DNA of 33,701 nucleotides from Chloroflexota bacterium. Lineage in GTDB: Bacteria; Chloroflexota; Anaerolineae; Anaerolineales; Anaerolineaceae. Location: positions 1-33,701 of the forward strand of contig JAEKNU010000050.1 of the NCBI GenBank assembly GCA_016838895.1. The letters are read 5' to 3'. The notes beneath the pieces were generated by a model that was given only the letters and a program-made list of their open reading frames with translations, had not been told where the DNA came from and did not search any database. The position numbers were made by a program, and so were the translations under genes. Shown in pieces: positions 15,646 through 23,866 of the stretch (positions are counted from its first letter, which is position 1; every line of letters begins with the position of its first letter).

Positions 15646-17586
15646 TTGCGTATCTACAACCGTAAGGATAGTATCCTCAGAGCGTTGATAGAAAATCAGG
15701 AATTTATCAACAGTGATTCCCTTGCGCAATTGATTGGCGTCACCTCACGTACCATCCGTAATGACATAAAACAGCTCACCCTGGATTTGAAAGAACAGAA
15801 CATCGAATTAATCTCCATTCCTGGTAAAGGTTATCAATTACATCATCAGCATCACAAAAAAGCGCTTACCTATTACCAGCAAAAACAAATAAAGCCCTCA
15901 GAGATCCCCTCCCTGCCGGATGACCGCCAAATCCACATCCTCGGCAAACTCGTTTTTGCATCAAAAACCATCACCTTTGAAACCCTGGCCGATGAATTAT
16001 TCGTTAGCCGCTCCACCATTGAAAAAGATTTTTACGAAATCGAAAAATGGCTTTCATCACACAATCTCCGTTTATCCAAAAAACCTTCGTCAGGTGTAAG
16101 CATCAAGGGAGATGAGATAGCACTTCGTTATGCCATGGTGAATGTATTAATGATGTCCCAACCCATCCAAGCCAATCAACATCATCCTTCTGTATACGAA
16201 TTTTGCACAAATCAGGAATTACAGGTCATCAAATCCACCATCCTGACCACCCAGCAGGAAAACCACCTCTCATTATCTGACGACGATTTCAATTATCTGC
16301 TTTACTACATCGTCATCAGTAAATTTCGGCTTTCAAACCATTTCAGGCTGACCACCGCACCGGATGAAAACATCGCCGCTACAGCACATAGTGAATTTCA
16401 AATTGCCTCAGAAATTACCGCGCAGCTTTCTGATGCCAATGGAATCGAACTTCCCCTTCCGGAAATCGCTAATCTTGCAAAAACCCTGCAAAAAATTCAC
16501 CTTTTTGACTTCAACAATCAACAAGTCTTCGGCTCCATTGCGGAAGAAACCCTGCTTGAATTGCTCAAAACGAAAATTGCCGAGTTGAGTATCACCCATG
16601 AGTATGATTTTTCCACAGATGCCCAATTAACATACGGGCTGTTCTTTTACCTGAAATCATTTTTACATAAGCGCAACTTTAAAATTCCCTCAAGAAACAA
16701 TGAAATTGAAGACATCAAAAAAGAGTATCCAAGCGCACTCGATTTAGCTGTTTCCATCTCTGAAATGTTTAATCAGTCCTTCCACATTTCGTTGGTGGAG
16801 GAGGATATCGCCCATATGGCATTGTACTTTTGCGCCGCCATTGAACGAATCGAGTTGGAAAAAACAATTCGCCCACTAAAGGTTGCCATCATTTGTTCAT
16901 CCGGCATTGGCGCATCCCAATTGTTGGCCGTAAAAATCCGGCGCTATTTCCCGCAATTGATCATTCAGGACGTATTCCCCGTCTATCGGTTGCAGGATGC
17001 CATGCAAAAAACACCGGATTTCATCATCAGTACCCTCCCCATCAAAACGGAACCCATCCCTAATATCGTCATCGGTCATGTGCTCAACGATTACGATTTC
17101 TTCCGGATACTTAACTTCATCCGGGATTTTCACCAATCCGCCCATGATGACGATTTCCAGTTTTTTACCAAACTCTTTCGACCCGAGTTATTTCTGGCAA
17201 ACCTTGAATGCAGCAATCAGGAAGAGGTGATTCAAAAATTATGTGACCCTTTGCACGCATTCGATTATGTCGGTCCCGATTTTTGCAAAGCAGTCATCGC
17301 CCGTGAAAAACTATTTTCCACCGCAATAGGCAATCTTGTTGCCATACCGCATGCCTTATCCAACCAACCCTCTACTTCACAAATCGCTGTTGGTATCCTC
17401 AACAAACCTATCCTATGGGGAAAAGATAAAGTTCAGCTGGTTTTCTTGCTGAATCTTCAAAGCACAAGCATCGATGACATTAATCACCTCTATGAATATT
17501 TCTTCGATGTAATTCAATCGAAGAACAAAATCCAAAAATTATTGAAAGCAAAATCATTTGATCAATTTATTGAGCTGATCAAATAA
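15646..17586 (+). CDS. PRD-containing PTS-linked transcriptional regulator (BglG/MtlR/ManR-like activator)
   Basis: 646 aa. Domain order: DNA-binding HTH_11 at about 1-60 (LAQLIGVTSRTIRNDIKQL), a second Mga-like HTH at about 100-150 (LADELFVSRSTIEKDFYEI), PRD1 about 190-290, PRD2 about 300-405 (ending EDIAHMALYFCAAIER), an EIIB-like domain with Cys417 in IICSSGIGAS, and an EIIA(Fru)-like domain from about 505 with His569 in AIPHAL. Known: these activators are controlled by phosphorylation from HPr and EIIB on PRD, EIIB and EIIA sites, so transcription responds to transport of the cognate sugar. The start is a TTG with AGGAG seven bases upstream; no better ATG exists nearby. It is the first gene of the operon, 15 bp before EIIA, and probably activates its own unit. 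Confidence 0.9.
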   Translation: MRIYNRKDSILRALIENQEFINSDSLAQLIGVTSRTIRNDIKQLTLDLKEQNIELISIPGKGYQLHHQHHKKALTYYQQKQIKPSEIPSLPDDRQIHILGKLVFASKTITFETLADELFVSRSTIEKDFYEIEKWLSSHNLRLSKKPSSGVSIKGDEIALRYAMVNVLMMSQPIQANQHHPSVYEFCTNQELQVIKSTILTTQQENHLSLSDDDFNYLLYYIVISKFRLSNHFRLTTAPDENIAATAHSEFQIASEITAQLSDANGIELPLPEIANLAKTLQKIHLFDFNNQQVFGSIAEETLLELLKTKIAELSITHEYDFSTDAQLTYGLFFYLKSFLHKRNFKIPSRNNEIEDIKKEYPSALDLAVSISEMFNQSFHISLVEEDIAHMALYFCAAIERIELEKTIRPLKVAIICSSGIGASQLLAVKIRRYFPQLIIQDVFPVYRLQDAMQKTPDFIISTLPIKTEPIPNIVIGHVLNDYDFFRILNFIRDFHQSAHDDDFQFFTKLFRPELFLANLECSNQEEVIQKLCDPLHAFDYVGPDFCKAVIAREKLFSTAIGNLVAIPHALSNQPSTSQIAVGILNKPILWGKDKVQLVFLLNLQSTSIDDINHLYEYFFDVIQSKNKIQKLLKAKSFDQFIELIK

Positions 17587-17601
17587 TAAAATCGAGGACG
17601 C

Positions 17602-18075
17602 ATGCAACTACACGGAATTCTTGACCCAAACATAATGGACTTAAACCTGGAAGCCGAGACCAAGGAAGAAGTGATTTTCAAACTGGCCGATTTACTGTTA
17701 AAAGAAGAACGAATTACGGATGCAGAGCAGTATTGTGCAGACGTATTATCGCGGGAGGAGACTGTGCCCACAGACGTCGGGATTGGTGTTGCCATCCCCC
17801 ATGCAAAATCCGCTGCGGTTAGTAAAAACGCTGTGGCATTTGCCAGATTGAAAACACCCATTCCCTGGAATGGGGAGCAGCAGAGTGAAGAGCCGCCAGT
17901 TCATTCTGTGTTTCTTCTGGCCGTCTCCTCTAAGGGACAGGAAAATACACACCTGCAAATCATCGCAAAAATTGCGGAATTATTGCTTGATGATGCCTTT
18001 TTATCTGCTTTGCAATCGATCAATCATAAAGAAGATCTGATCGACACCATGAAACACTTCTTAGGAGAAGCATAA
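17602..18075 (+). CDS. PTS fructose-family EIIA component
   Basis: 157 aa, the size of a free-standing EIIA of the fructose/mannitol family. The phosphorylatable His67 is seen in VGIGVAIPHAKS, the standard active-site context. It accepts phosphate from HPr (encoded at the end of this operon) and passes it to EIIB, whose gene begins one base after its stop. It resembles the EIIA-like C-terminus of the upstream regulator, as is usual. The substrate is shared with EIIB and EIIC: an alpha-mannoside or mannosylglycerate-type sugar by context, fructose by family. Confidence 0.92.
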   Translation: MQLHGILDPNIMDLNLEAETKEEVIFKLADLLLKEERITDAEQYCADVLSREETVPTDVGIGVAIPHAKSAAVSKNAVAFARLKTPIPWNGEQQSEEPPVHSVFLLAVSSKGQENTHLQIIAKIAELLLDDAFLSALQSINHKEDLIDTMKHFLGEA

Positions 18076-18076
18076 T

Positions 18077-18388
18077 ATGAAAATTATTGCTGTAACCGCC
18101 TGTGCTATTGGTTTGGCACACACCTATATGGCCGGTGCTGCCTTGAAAAAAGCAGCCAAAGAGTTGGGGGTAGAGATCAAAGTGGAGACCCAGGGATCAA
18201 TGGGCATCCGTGACAAAATTACCAAACAAGAACTTCAAGAAGCGCATGTGCTCATTCAGGCCGCTGATATCGCCATTCTGGAACCAGAACGATTTAAAAA
18301 TATTCCCATATTAAAGGTTCAAACCAGCAAAGTCATTCGCAAAGCCAAGGAAATTATTCAACAAGCAATTGATCTTCAAAAATCATAA
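18077..18388 (+). CDS. PTS fructose-family EIIB component
   Basis: 103 aa. The phosphocysteine is Cys9 in VTACAIGLAHTYMAGAAL, which matches the fructose EIIB loop (usually C-P-T-G-I-A-H-T), here with Ala-Ile in place of Pro-Thr. The later VETQGSMGI segment is also typical. It receives phosphate from EIIA and phosphorylates the sugar during passage through EIIC. The gene begins 1 bp after the EIIA stop and is followed 34 bp later by EIIC. The protein ends in a helical tail. Confidence 0.92.
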   Translation: MKIIAVTACAIGLAHTYMAGAALKKAAKELGVEIKVETQGSMGIRDKITKQELQEAHVLIQAADIAILEPERFKNIPILKVQTSKVIRKAKEIIQQAIDLQKS

Positions 18389-18422
18389 TCAACAAAGAAA
18401 ACAAGAATCCAGGAGAAGAAAG

Positions 18423-19445
18423 ATGACCAAAAGTGAAGCCGTAAAAGATTTTTTTGGGGACCTATCAGTTCATTTAAAAACCGGCATCTCCTACATGCTG
18501 CCAGTGATAATCATTTATGCCTTGTTCATGGTGCTCAGCCAGATCCCCGGCCCGACCCAGGAATTTTTTATCCTTCTCAGTGATGTTTCCAAGATCATGA
18601 TTATTCCCGTCATGACGGTTTTTATTGCCTTTTCGATTGCCGCAAAACCAGCCTTTGCCCCGGCAATTATTATGGGCATGATGGCAGATCAACTGGGTAT
18701 GGGATTCATTGGCGGATTGCTGGTGGGCTTATTAACCGGTTATGCCGTTAAATTGTTGATTGTACTCAGTGGTCGTTTAGGTGGGGGCCAGGTTACAGAT
18801 TTTCTTGTATCATTGCTGATCATCCCCATTTTTGTTCCCCTCGTTGTTGGCGGCCTGACCTATTTCATTTTTGCCAACCCGATTGTCGCCATGATGGATT
18901 GGCTGACCATATGGTTAAACGGGCTGAGTGGTACCAACGCCATTTTATTGGCCGCCATATTAGGTGCCATGATCGGTATAGATATGGGCGGACCGATCAA
19001 TAAAATTGCTTTCACATTCGCCGTAGGCGCCTATACCGAAGGTGCCTATGCAATCAGCGCCCCGGTCATGGTTGCCGTCTCCATCCCGACCATTGCATTG
19101 GCCATCGCACCATTATTAGCCCCCAAGAAATATTCATTTGAAGAAAAAATGGCCCAAAAGAGCGCAGTTGTCATGGGTGCTATCGGTTTGACAGAGGGAG
19201 CCATTCCCTTTGCGGTGACGGATCCGCTGCGCGTGATCCCCATGAGCATTATCGGCTGTTCATTGGGCGCTGCATTGGCTGCCGCTTTCAGCATTAGTAA
19301 TACTGTTTTGATTCCTTCGCTGATTGGCTTGTCGGGTGTCAATAATATCCCCATGTATTTATTGGCACACGCCATTGCTGTTACGGTTTGCGTGGTTTTC
19401 ATCAACCTCGTCAAAAAAGAAGTTGTTGAAGAAGATGAGGACTAA
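18423..19445 (+). CDS. PTS fructose-family EIIC permease component
   Basis: 340 aa, integral membrane sugar channel. ATG 18423 is chosen because AGGAGAAG precedes it directly; an in-frame extension starting at 18369 overlaps the EIIB gene and lacks a ribosome site. Family motifs: DMGGPINKIAF at 187-197 and GAIGLTEGAIPFA at 252-264, the conserved substrate-region sequences of fructose/mannosylglycerate EIIC. About nine hydrophobic helices are visible. It ends in an acidic tail (EVVEEDED). EIIA, EIIB and EIIC are separate genes here, whereas in E. coli FruA and MngA they are fused. Confidence 0.92.
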   Translation: MTKSEAVKDFFGDLSVHLKTGISYMLPVIIIYALFMVLSQIPGPTQEFFILLSDVSKIMIIPVMTVFIAFSIAAKPAFAPAIIMGMMADQLGMGFIGGLLVGLLTGYAVKLLIVLSGRLGGGQVTDFLVSLLIIPIFVPLVVGGLTYFIFANPIVAMMDWLTIWLNGLSGTNAILLAAILGAMIGIDMGGPINKIAFTFAVGAYTEGAYAISAPVMVAVSIPTIALAIAPLLAPKKYSFEEKMAQKSAVVMGAIGLTEGAIPFAVTDPLRVIPMSIIGCSLGAALAAAFSISNTVLIPSLIGLSGVNNIPMYLLAHAIAVTVCVVFINLVKKEVVEEDED

Positions 19446-19470
19446 CCCCCTCCAACGCTGACAGTACCAT

Positions 19471-19513
19471 GGAAGAAGTGGGTTTTGTACATCCAACAAG
19501 ATTCACTTCTTTC
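19471..19513 (+). other. stem-loop between EIIC and alpha-mannosidase genes
   Basis: GGAAGAAGTG (19471-19480) pairs with CACTTCTTTC (19504-19513), 10 bp with one G-U pair and a 23-nt loop. No U-tract follows, so it is more likely an mRNA processing or stability element that tunes expression of the mannosidase relative to the transporter than a terminator. Confidence 0.5.
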
Positions 19514-19539
19514 TTTATCAAATCACTTCAGGATTTCAT

Positions 19540-22242
19540 ATGCCAACAATTCATATTGTCTCTCATACGCATTGGGACAGGGAATGGTATAAACCCTTTC
19601 AACATTTCCGCACCAAACTGGTTTTTGTGATCGATCATCTCATTTCCATTCTGCAAACAGATGATGCCTTTCAATCCTTCCTGCTGGATGGACAAACCAT
19701 TGTTCTGGATGATTATTTGCAGATCAAACCGGAAAATGAAACCATCCTGAAACAATTGATTTCATCCGGTAAATTAGTCGTCGGGCCCTGGTACATTCAA
19801 CCAGATGAATTTGCCCCGGATGGGGAATCCCTGATTCGCAATTTACAAATCGGTATTACAGCAGCCAATCAATTCGGCCAGAGCATGATGATCGGCTATC
19901 TCCCGGATTCCTTCGGACAGAGCGCACAGATGCCCCAAATCCTGCAAGGGTTCGGCATCAACGCTGCGGTGATGATGCGCGGATTCCCGGCCAATGAGGT
20001 CAAGTCATCTGAATTTCTCTGGCAGGGTATCAATGGCGCTGAAGTGTTTGGCGTATTTTTGCCGGAAGGCTATTCCAATTTCATGTATTGGCCAACCAGC
20101 CTTACCAGGGCAAAAATTCGCATGCTGGATGTTGTGCGCAAACTAAAGAAATATGCCAGCACCGATCAATTCCTGATCATGAATGGCGTGGATCATCAAT
20201 TTGCCCAACCTCATATCCCGGCTCATATCCACAGCATGAACCACGGCAGAACCAAATACCTGCACAGCACCCTGCAAACCTACATGGATGCCGTAAAAGC
20301 GCAGCAGCCAAAGTTGCCAATCCTCACCGGCGATCTGCTTTCTCCCATCAAAAATCGTGTTCACAGCAGCATGGCTTCCACCAGATTGCCGCAAAAACAG
20401 AAAAACCGCAAAATGGAAGCCCTGTTGCAAAAATACGTGGAGCCTGTTTGTACGATCGCCTGGCTTTTCAATGCCGAGTATCCCTCTGCGCTGATTAATG
20501 AGGCCTGGAAATTGCTCATCCAGAACCAAACCCATGACGGCATCTGTGGGTGCTGCACCGATCAGGTGCATCGCGAAATGGATCAACGCTTTTCAGATGT
20601 ACAATCTATCGGCGAAACGCTGTATAAAACGTACACCAGGGCGATTGCCCGCAGAACCGAGAAAAACGCCTGTTCACTTACAGTGTTCAATAATGCCCTT
20701 ACCCAGGGCAAACAACTGGTACAGGCTACCCTGTTTACAAAACAAAAACAATTTACCATAAAAGACAGCCAGGGCAGGCTGATTCCTTATCAAATTGATG
20801 CCATCGAAGCCGTCGATCTCTCTCAAGCCAGTATGTGGACACTATACCTTGGCATCACTGAAGAAGCCTACAAAATCGATTTCACATTTGAACATGAATT
20901 TCAGTTCAATGCCGGCTATCAGGTATTTGATATTCTGGAAGGCAAGCAGCCACCCGCAATAGCAAACACACAACAAACAGACCAGCAATGCTTTGAGAAC
21001 AGCTTCTATCACATGCAAATCATGGAAAATGGTAGTCTGACCTTACTGGATAAAGAAAGCGCACAGACCTATCACAATCTGCACACTTTTGAAGATGTCG
21101 GGGATGCGGGCGATACCTACAATTTTTCACCGGTAACCCTGGATACAATCATCACCTCTAAATCTGTTCCCGCGACTGTTTCTCTCATTGAAAGCGGACC
21201 CATTAAAACCATCTTCCTGATCCAAATGGAATTGGAAGTGCCCGAAAAATTATCCACTGGCGATCAATCCAGGTCGCAGAACTGCAAAAAGCTTCCCATT
21301 TCCACCAAAATCACCTGTTATACGAATCAAAAACGGATCGATTTTCAAACCACCATCGACAACACTGTCCTCGATCACCGCCTGCGGGTCCTTTTTCCGG
21401 TAGGCATCAACACAGAAACATCCCACGCAGAAACCCAGTTCGGCAGTATTCAACGGCCGCTTGTTCTGAATACCGAAAACTGGCAGAAGGAAAAATGGTC
21501 GGAAAAACCGCTGCCCATTTATGCCATGCAGAAATTCGTGGCTGTTTGTAATGAAGAACAAGGACTGGCTATCCTCAACCGTGGATTAAGCGAATACGAA
21601 ATATATCAACCGCAAAGTGCCGTTATCGCCATTACCCTGATCCGTGGGGTGGGTATGATGGGCAAAGGCAATCTCGCCATTCGCCCCGGACGCGCCTCCG
21701 GTATTCCCATCGCTACCCCGGACGCTCAATGCCCCGGTCAGCACGTTTTTGAATATGCTTTGCTTCCCTTTGCAGGTGATATGGATCAGGCTGGCATTGC
21801 CTCCCAGGCAACCATTTATGATGCCGCCCCCTCGGCCACGCAATCGATTTTTAAACTGGAAGAAATTTGTAAGAAATTTGGCCCCATGCTCGGCTTCATT
21901 GATTTTGAAACCCTGACCTCGCATGTGCATCATCAAATTCAGCTACCCACACAAAGTGACTTTCAATTATTCAGTCTATCTAGCCCGCATCTGATCATCA
22001 GCGCCATCAAAAAAGCAGAGCATGAAAACGCAGTTATTGTGCGTCTCTATAACAGCAACGCCAGCCTGATTCAGCATGCTGAAATTAAAGTCGGCATCCC
22101 AATCGATCAATGCTTCCAAACCTCATTTTTGGAGGAAAACATTGCCCCATTACCCAACAGTGGGAATGGCACCTGCACCCTGCCGGACATTCGCCCATAC
22201 ACAGCATTAACCATTAAAATGACCCTGCCCCAAAAACATTAA
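19540..22242 (+). CDS. GH38 alpha-mannosidase, likely mannosylglycerate/6-phospho-mannoside hydrolase (MngB-like)
   Basis: 900 aa. The N-terminal catalytic domain begins with the GH38 zinc signature HTHWDREW at 9-16; the nucleophile is Asp123 in YLPDSFGQ; DQFLIMNGVDH and the QNQTHDGICGC segment near 330-340 are further family signatures. The C-terminal half has the beta-sandwich domains of the family. The lack of a signal peptide puts it in the cytoplasm, where it would hydrolyse the mannoside imported and phosphorylated by the PTS. In E. coli, mngA (PTS) and mngB (GH38) handle 2-O-alpha-mannosylglycerate; the same pairing here supports that class of substrate, but other alpha-mannosides are possible. 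A CAGGA ribosome site precedes ATG 19540. Confidence 0.9.
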   Translation: MPTIHIVSHTHWDREWYKPFQHFRTKLVFVIDHLISILQTDDAFQSFLLDGQTIVLDDYLQIKPENETILKQLISSGKLVVGPWYIQPDEFAPDGESLIRNLQIGITAANQFGQSMMIGYLPDSFGQSAQMPQILQGFGINAAVMMRGFPANEVKSSEFLWQGINGAEVFGVFLPEGYSNFMYWPTSLTRAKIRMLDVVRKLKKYASTDQFLIMNGVDHQFAQPHIPAHIHSMNHGRTKYLHSTLQTYMDAVKAQQPKLPILTGDLLSPIKNRVHSSMASTRLPQKQKNRKMEALLQKYVEPVCTIAWLFNAEYPSALINEAWKLLIQNQTHDGICGCCTDQVHREMDQRFSDVQSIGETLYKTYTRAIARRTEKNACSLTVFNNALTQGKQLVQATLFTKQKQFTIKDSQGRLIPYQIDAIEAVDLSQASMWTLYLGITEEAYKIDFTFEHEFQFNAGYQVFDILEGKQPPAIANTQQTDQQCFENSFYHMQIMENGSLTLLDKESAQTYHNLHTFEDVGDAGDTYNFSPVTLDTIITSKSVPATVSLIESGPIKTIFLIQMELEVPEKLSTGDQSRSQNCKKLPISTKITCYTNQKRIDFQTTIDNTVLDHRLRVLFPVGINTETSHAETQFGSIQRPLVLNTENWQKEKWSEKPLPIYAMQKFVAVCNEEQGLAILNRGLSEYEIYQPQSAVIAITLIRGVGMMGKGNLAIRPGRASGIPIATPDAQCPGQHVFEYALLPFAGDMDQAGIASQATIYDAAPSATQSIFKLEEICKKFGPMLGFIDFETLTSHVHHQIQLPTQSDFQLFSLSSPHLIISAIKKAEHENAVIVRLYNSNASLIQHAEIKVGIPIDQCFQTSFLEENIAPLPNSGNGTCTLPDIRPYTALTIKMTLPQKH

Positions 22243-22271
22243 TCAATCAATAAACAACAGGAAATGAAGGT

Positions 22272-22532
22272 ATGATTTCAAAAAAAATAACCATACGCAA
22301 TCAAAGCGGCTTACATGCCAGGCCGGCAACACTTTTTGTAAAAGAAACCAACAAATTTAAATCTGAAATCAGGGTTCGCAAAGAAGATAAAGAAGTAAAC
22401 GGGAAATCCATACTTAGCATATTAACCCTTGAAGCCATTCAGGGGTCAACCATTGAGATCAAAGCCGACGGTATCGACGAAACAGAAGCCCTTGACGCCC
22501 TCATTACACTCCTATCCAGCGATCTGGAATAG
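22272..22532 (+). CDS. ptsH: phosphocarrier protein HPr
   Basis: 86 aa. His15 in QSGLHARPA is the site phosphorylated by enzyme I, and Ser46 in NGKSILSIL is the regulatory site of HPr kinase in Gram-positive-type systems. The size is typical. It starts 29 bp after the mannosidase stop, closing the operon, so it may be a dedicated HPr that phosphorylates this EIIA and the PRD regulator. Enzyme I is not encoded in the window and must be supplied elsewhere. Confidence 0.95.
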   Translation: MISKKITIRNQSGLHARPATLFVKETNKFKSEIRVRKEDKEVNGKSILSILTLEAIQGSTIEIKADGIDETEALDALITLLSSDLE

Positions 22533-22604
22533 GTTGCCAACCCAAAAACACAAACGCCTCACCAATGGTGAAATCTGCATCGTCAAAGGACGAATAATAT
22601 CTCA

Positions 22605-22751
22605 TTATCCGCGTAGGGGCGCGAGCATCATCCCCGAACCTGTACCGATCTCCCGACCAATATGGAGATGCACCTCGCCGTGGGCAGCCTGGCCTGGTGC
22701 ATCTGTCACACCCGCTCCTAAAACGGCGTACTGCAAACTGATCTGTGCCAT
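22605..22751 (-). pseudogene. possible gene remnant or structured repeat
   Basis: The minus strand holds a 48-codon frame that reads like protein in places (contains AAHGEVHLHIGREIG, faintly like the HLH segment of M23 peptidases) but has no ribosome site and ends inside a CGTAGGGGCG palindromic repeat (22611-22635). The same DNA contains a perfect 9-bp inverted repeat AGATGCACC / GGTGCATCT (22666-22674 and 22696-22704). A structured intergenic repeat is at least as likely as a degraded gene. Confidence 0.2.
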
Positions 22752-22799
22752 CTGCTGGAATAATTAACTTTCCTCTTACCCATTCATCAAGATATCAAA

Positions 22800-22841
22800 T
22801 GCCAACATTAAATTACCTTTGTGGGTAAATCAACGTTGGCA
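22800..22841. terminator. long stem-loop between the convergent PTS and P47/PixA operons
   Basis: Left arm 22800-22817 (TGCCAACATTAAATTACC) and right arm 22824-22841 pair at 15 of 18 positions around a 6-nt loop. It lies between two convergent operons and is probably a shared bidirectional terminator. U-tracts are weak on both sides (plus strand: TATATAAAAATTTTCC follows). Confidence 0.6.
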
Positions 22842-22891
22842 CTTATATAAAAATTTTCCATTCCTTCCAGGCAATTACTGGAGGATGACAT

Positions 22892-22954
22892 ATGCGTGTT
22901 TCAAACCGTACTGAACGTCCCATATTGTCGCCAATCAGGAGTTCAGAAGGTTAA
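22892..22954 (+). CDS. candidate 20-residue small protein
   Basis: A 20-codon frame (MRVSNRTERPI, then LSPIRSSEG) starts at ATG 22892 with a strong GGAGG at 22880-22884 and 7-base spacing. It lies between the stem-loop and the 3' end of the minus-strand operon. Nothing is known of such a peptide; the near-perfect ribosome site is the only evidence, and chance is possible. Confidence 0.25.
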   Translation: MRVSNRTERPILSPIRSSEG

Positions 22955-22979
22955 GGAATTGCAATTTTTAAGTTATAGG

Positions 22980-23318
22980 CTATTCAGTCAAAATGTTTTT
23001 CAAATTGTCAATTAATCCCGTATCAAAATCAGGACACACCGCCTTTACGGCACTTATGGGGTCTTCTGCAAATTGAACAACATGACTTGCATCAGCTTCC
23101 AACCACGAAAAAAACACATCATTAATTTCAGATAGTGCCCCAAGAGCCAAAGTAAGCTTGTGTACTTTATCACTGTCTGTCACCCCATAATCAGCAGCCG
23201 AGGGCGGATTGGCATTATCCATCTCTTCAAAGATGGTATTGACAGTATGATTTCTAACAGCGCCATCTTTTGTTAAAGCATGTTTCAGGTTAACCATGCG
23301 CAGTGTTTTTTCAGACAT
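22980..23318 (-). CDS. 112-aa protein of unknown function, last gene of the P47/PixA operon
   Basis: 112 aa, no signal peptide or membrane segment. It is mostly helical and acidic, with a single Cys near the C-terminus. The second half contains FSWLEADASHVVQFAEDP, then ISAVKAVCPDFD; the FxxDP element followed by an amphipathic helix resembles the leader-like part of some small bacterial proteins, but I cannot name a family. The GAGG upstream of ATG 23318 is rather distant (about 11 bases); an internal ATG at codon 8 is possible. It starts 16 bp after the second PixA-like gene, so it is probably cotranscribed and may act as chaperone, adaptor or regulator of that group. This role is inference. 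Confidence 0.65.
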   Translation of the reverse strand: MSEKTLRMVNLKHALTKDGAVRNHTVNTIFEEMDNANPPSAADYGVTDSDKVHKLTLALGALSEINDVFFSWLEADASHVVQFAEDPISAVKAVCPDFDTGLIDNLKNILTE

Positions 23319-23334
23319 AATTTTCTTAACCTCA

Positions 23335-23841
23335 TTATTCTGTGATTTTGATAAAGGGATCCCAGTAATAATAGCCTAGTGGATTCCCTTCTCTATCTAA
23401 AATCATAAAGTAGAATGTATAAGTCGCTTCACCCTGAGAGAGCGCAGTTGAACTCCAGAAATAGTTCTGCACTGTCTGGGTTTTTGGTTTTGTCGGGTTG
23501 GCTGGATCAGGCAGAGGCTCTTTCACTTCAGCTTCAAGTGCCACAGGCGCTGAAATAATATTATCCCCCTTTACCAGTTTAAAAGCATATAACAGGCTAA
23601 AGTAGGCACTGCCCAATGAAATACTTGTAGAACGCCAGCGAATTTCATCAAGACTTTTTACGGCAATCTTCAGCTCTTTTGAGGCCTGCCCGAAATCAAC
23701 ATAGGCAGAATTACAAATCAGATAAATTAATGGCTCGGGAATAACAATAGGGTTGGATACACTACCCCCCGCATGTTTTTCTACCAGGGTGTCTGCATCC
23801 ATTACCATCAGAATATCAATGATGTTTTGCTGACCTGTCAT
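23335..23841 (-). CDS. PixA/AidA inclusion-body family protein (second copy)
   Basis: 168 aa from ATG 23841, which is preceded by GGAG with 6-base spacing; the in-frame extension to 23922 overlaps the gene before it and has no ribosome site. Family signatures of PixA/AidA (Pfam PF12306 type): N-terminal IIDILMVMDADTLVEK, central LDEIRWRSTSISLGSAYFSLLY, the proline-rich PLPDPANPT loop and the terminal FMILDREGNPLGYYYWDPFI. Known: PixA is a cytoplasmic inclusion protein of Xenorhabdus, and AidA of Burkholderia/Ralstonia is quorum-regulated and linked to virulence in nematodes. It is a tandem paralogue of the preceding gene. The biochemical role is unknown; there is no signal peptide. Confidence 0.88.
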   Translation of the reverse strand: MTGQQNIIDILMVMDADTLVEKHAGGSVSNPIVIPEPLIYLICNSAYVDFGQASKELKIAVKSLDEIRWRSTSISLGSAYFSLLYAFKLVKGDNIISAPVALEAEVKEPLPDPANPTKPKTQTVQNYFWSSTALSQGEATYTFYFMILDREGNPLGYYYWDPFIKITE

Positions 23842-23866
23842 GACTTTCTCCAGGTAATCAATTAAA

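Noticed and set aside
22429..22767. 112-codon plus-strand frame overlapping HPr
   Set aside because: Out of frame with HPr and running through a palindromic repeat; composition rich in Pro, Trp, Cys and Arg, not credible as a protein.
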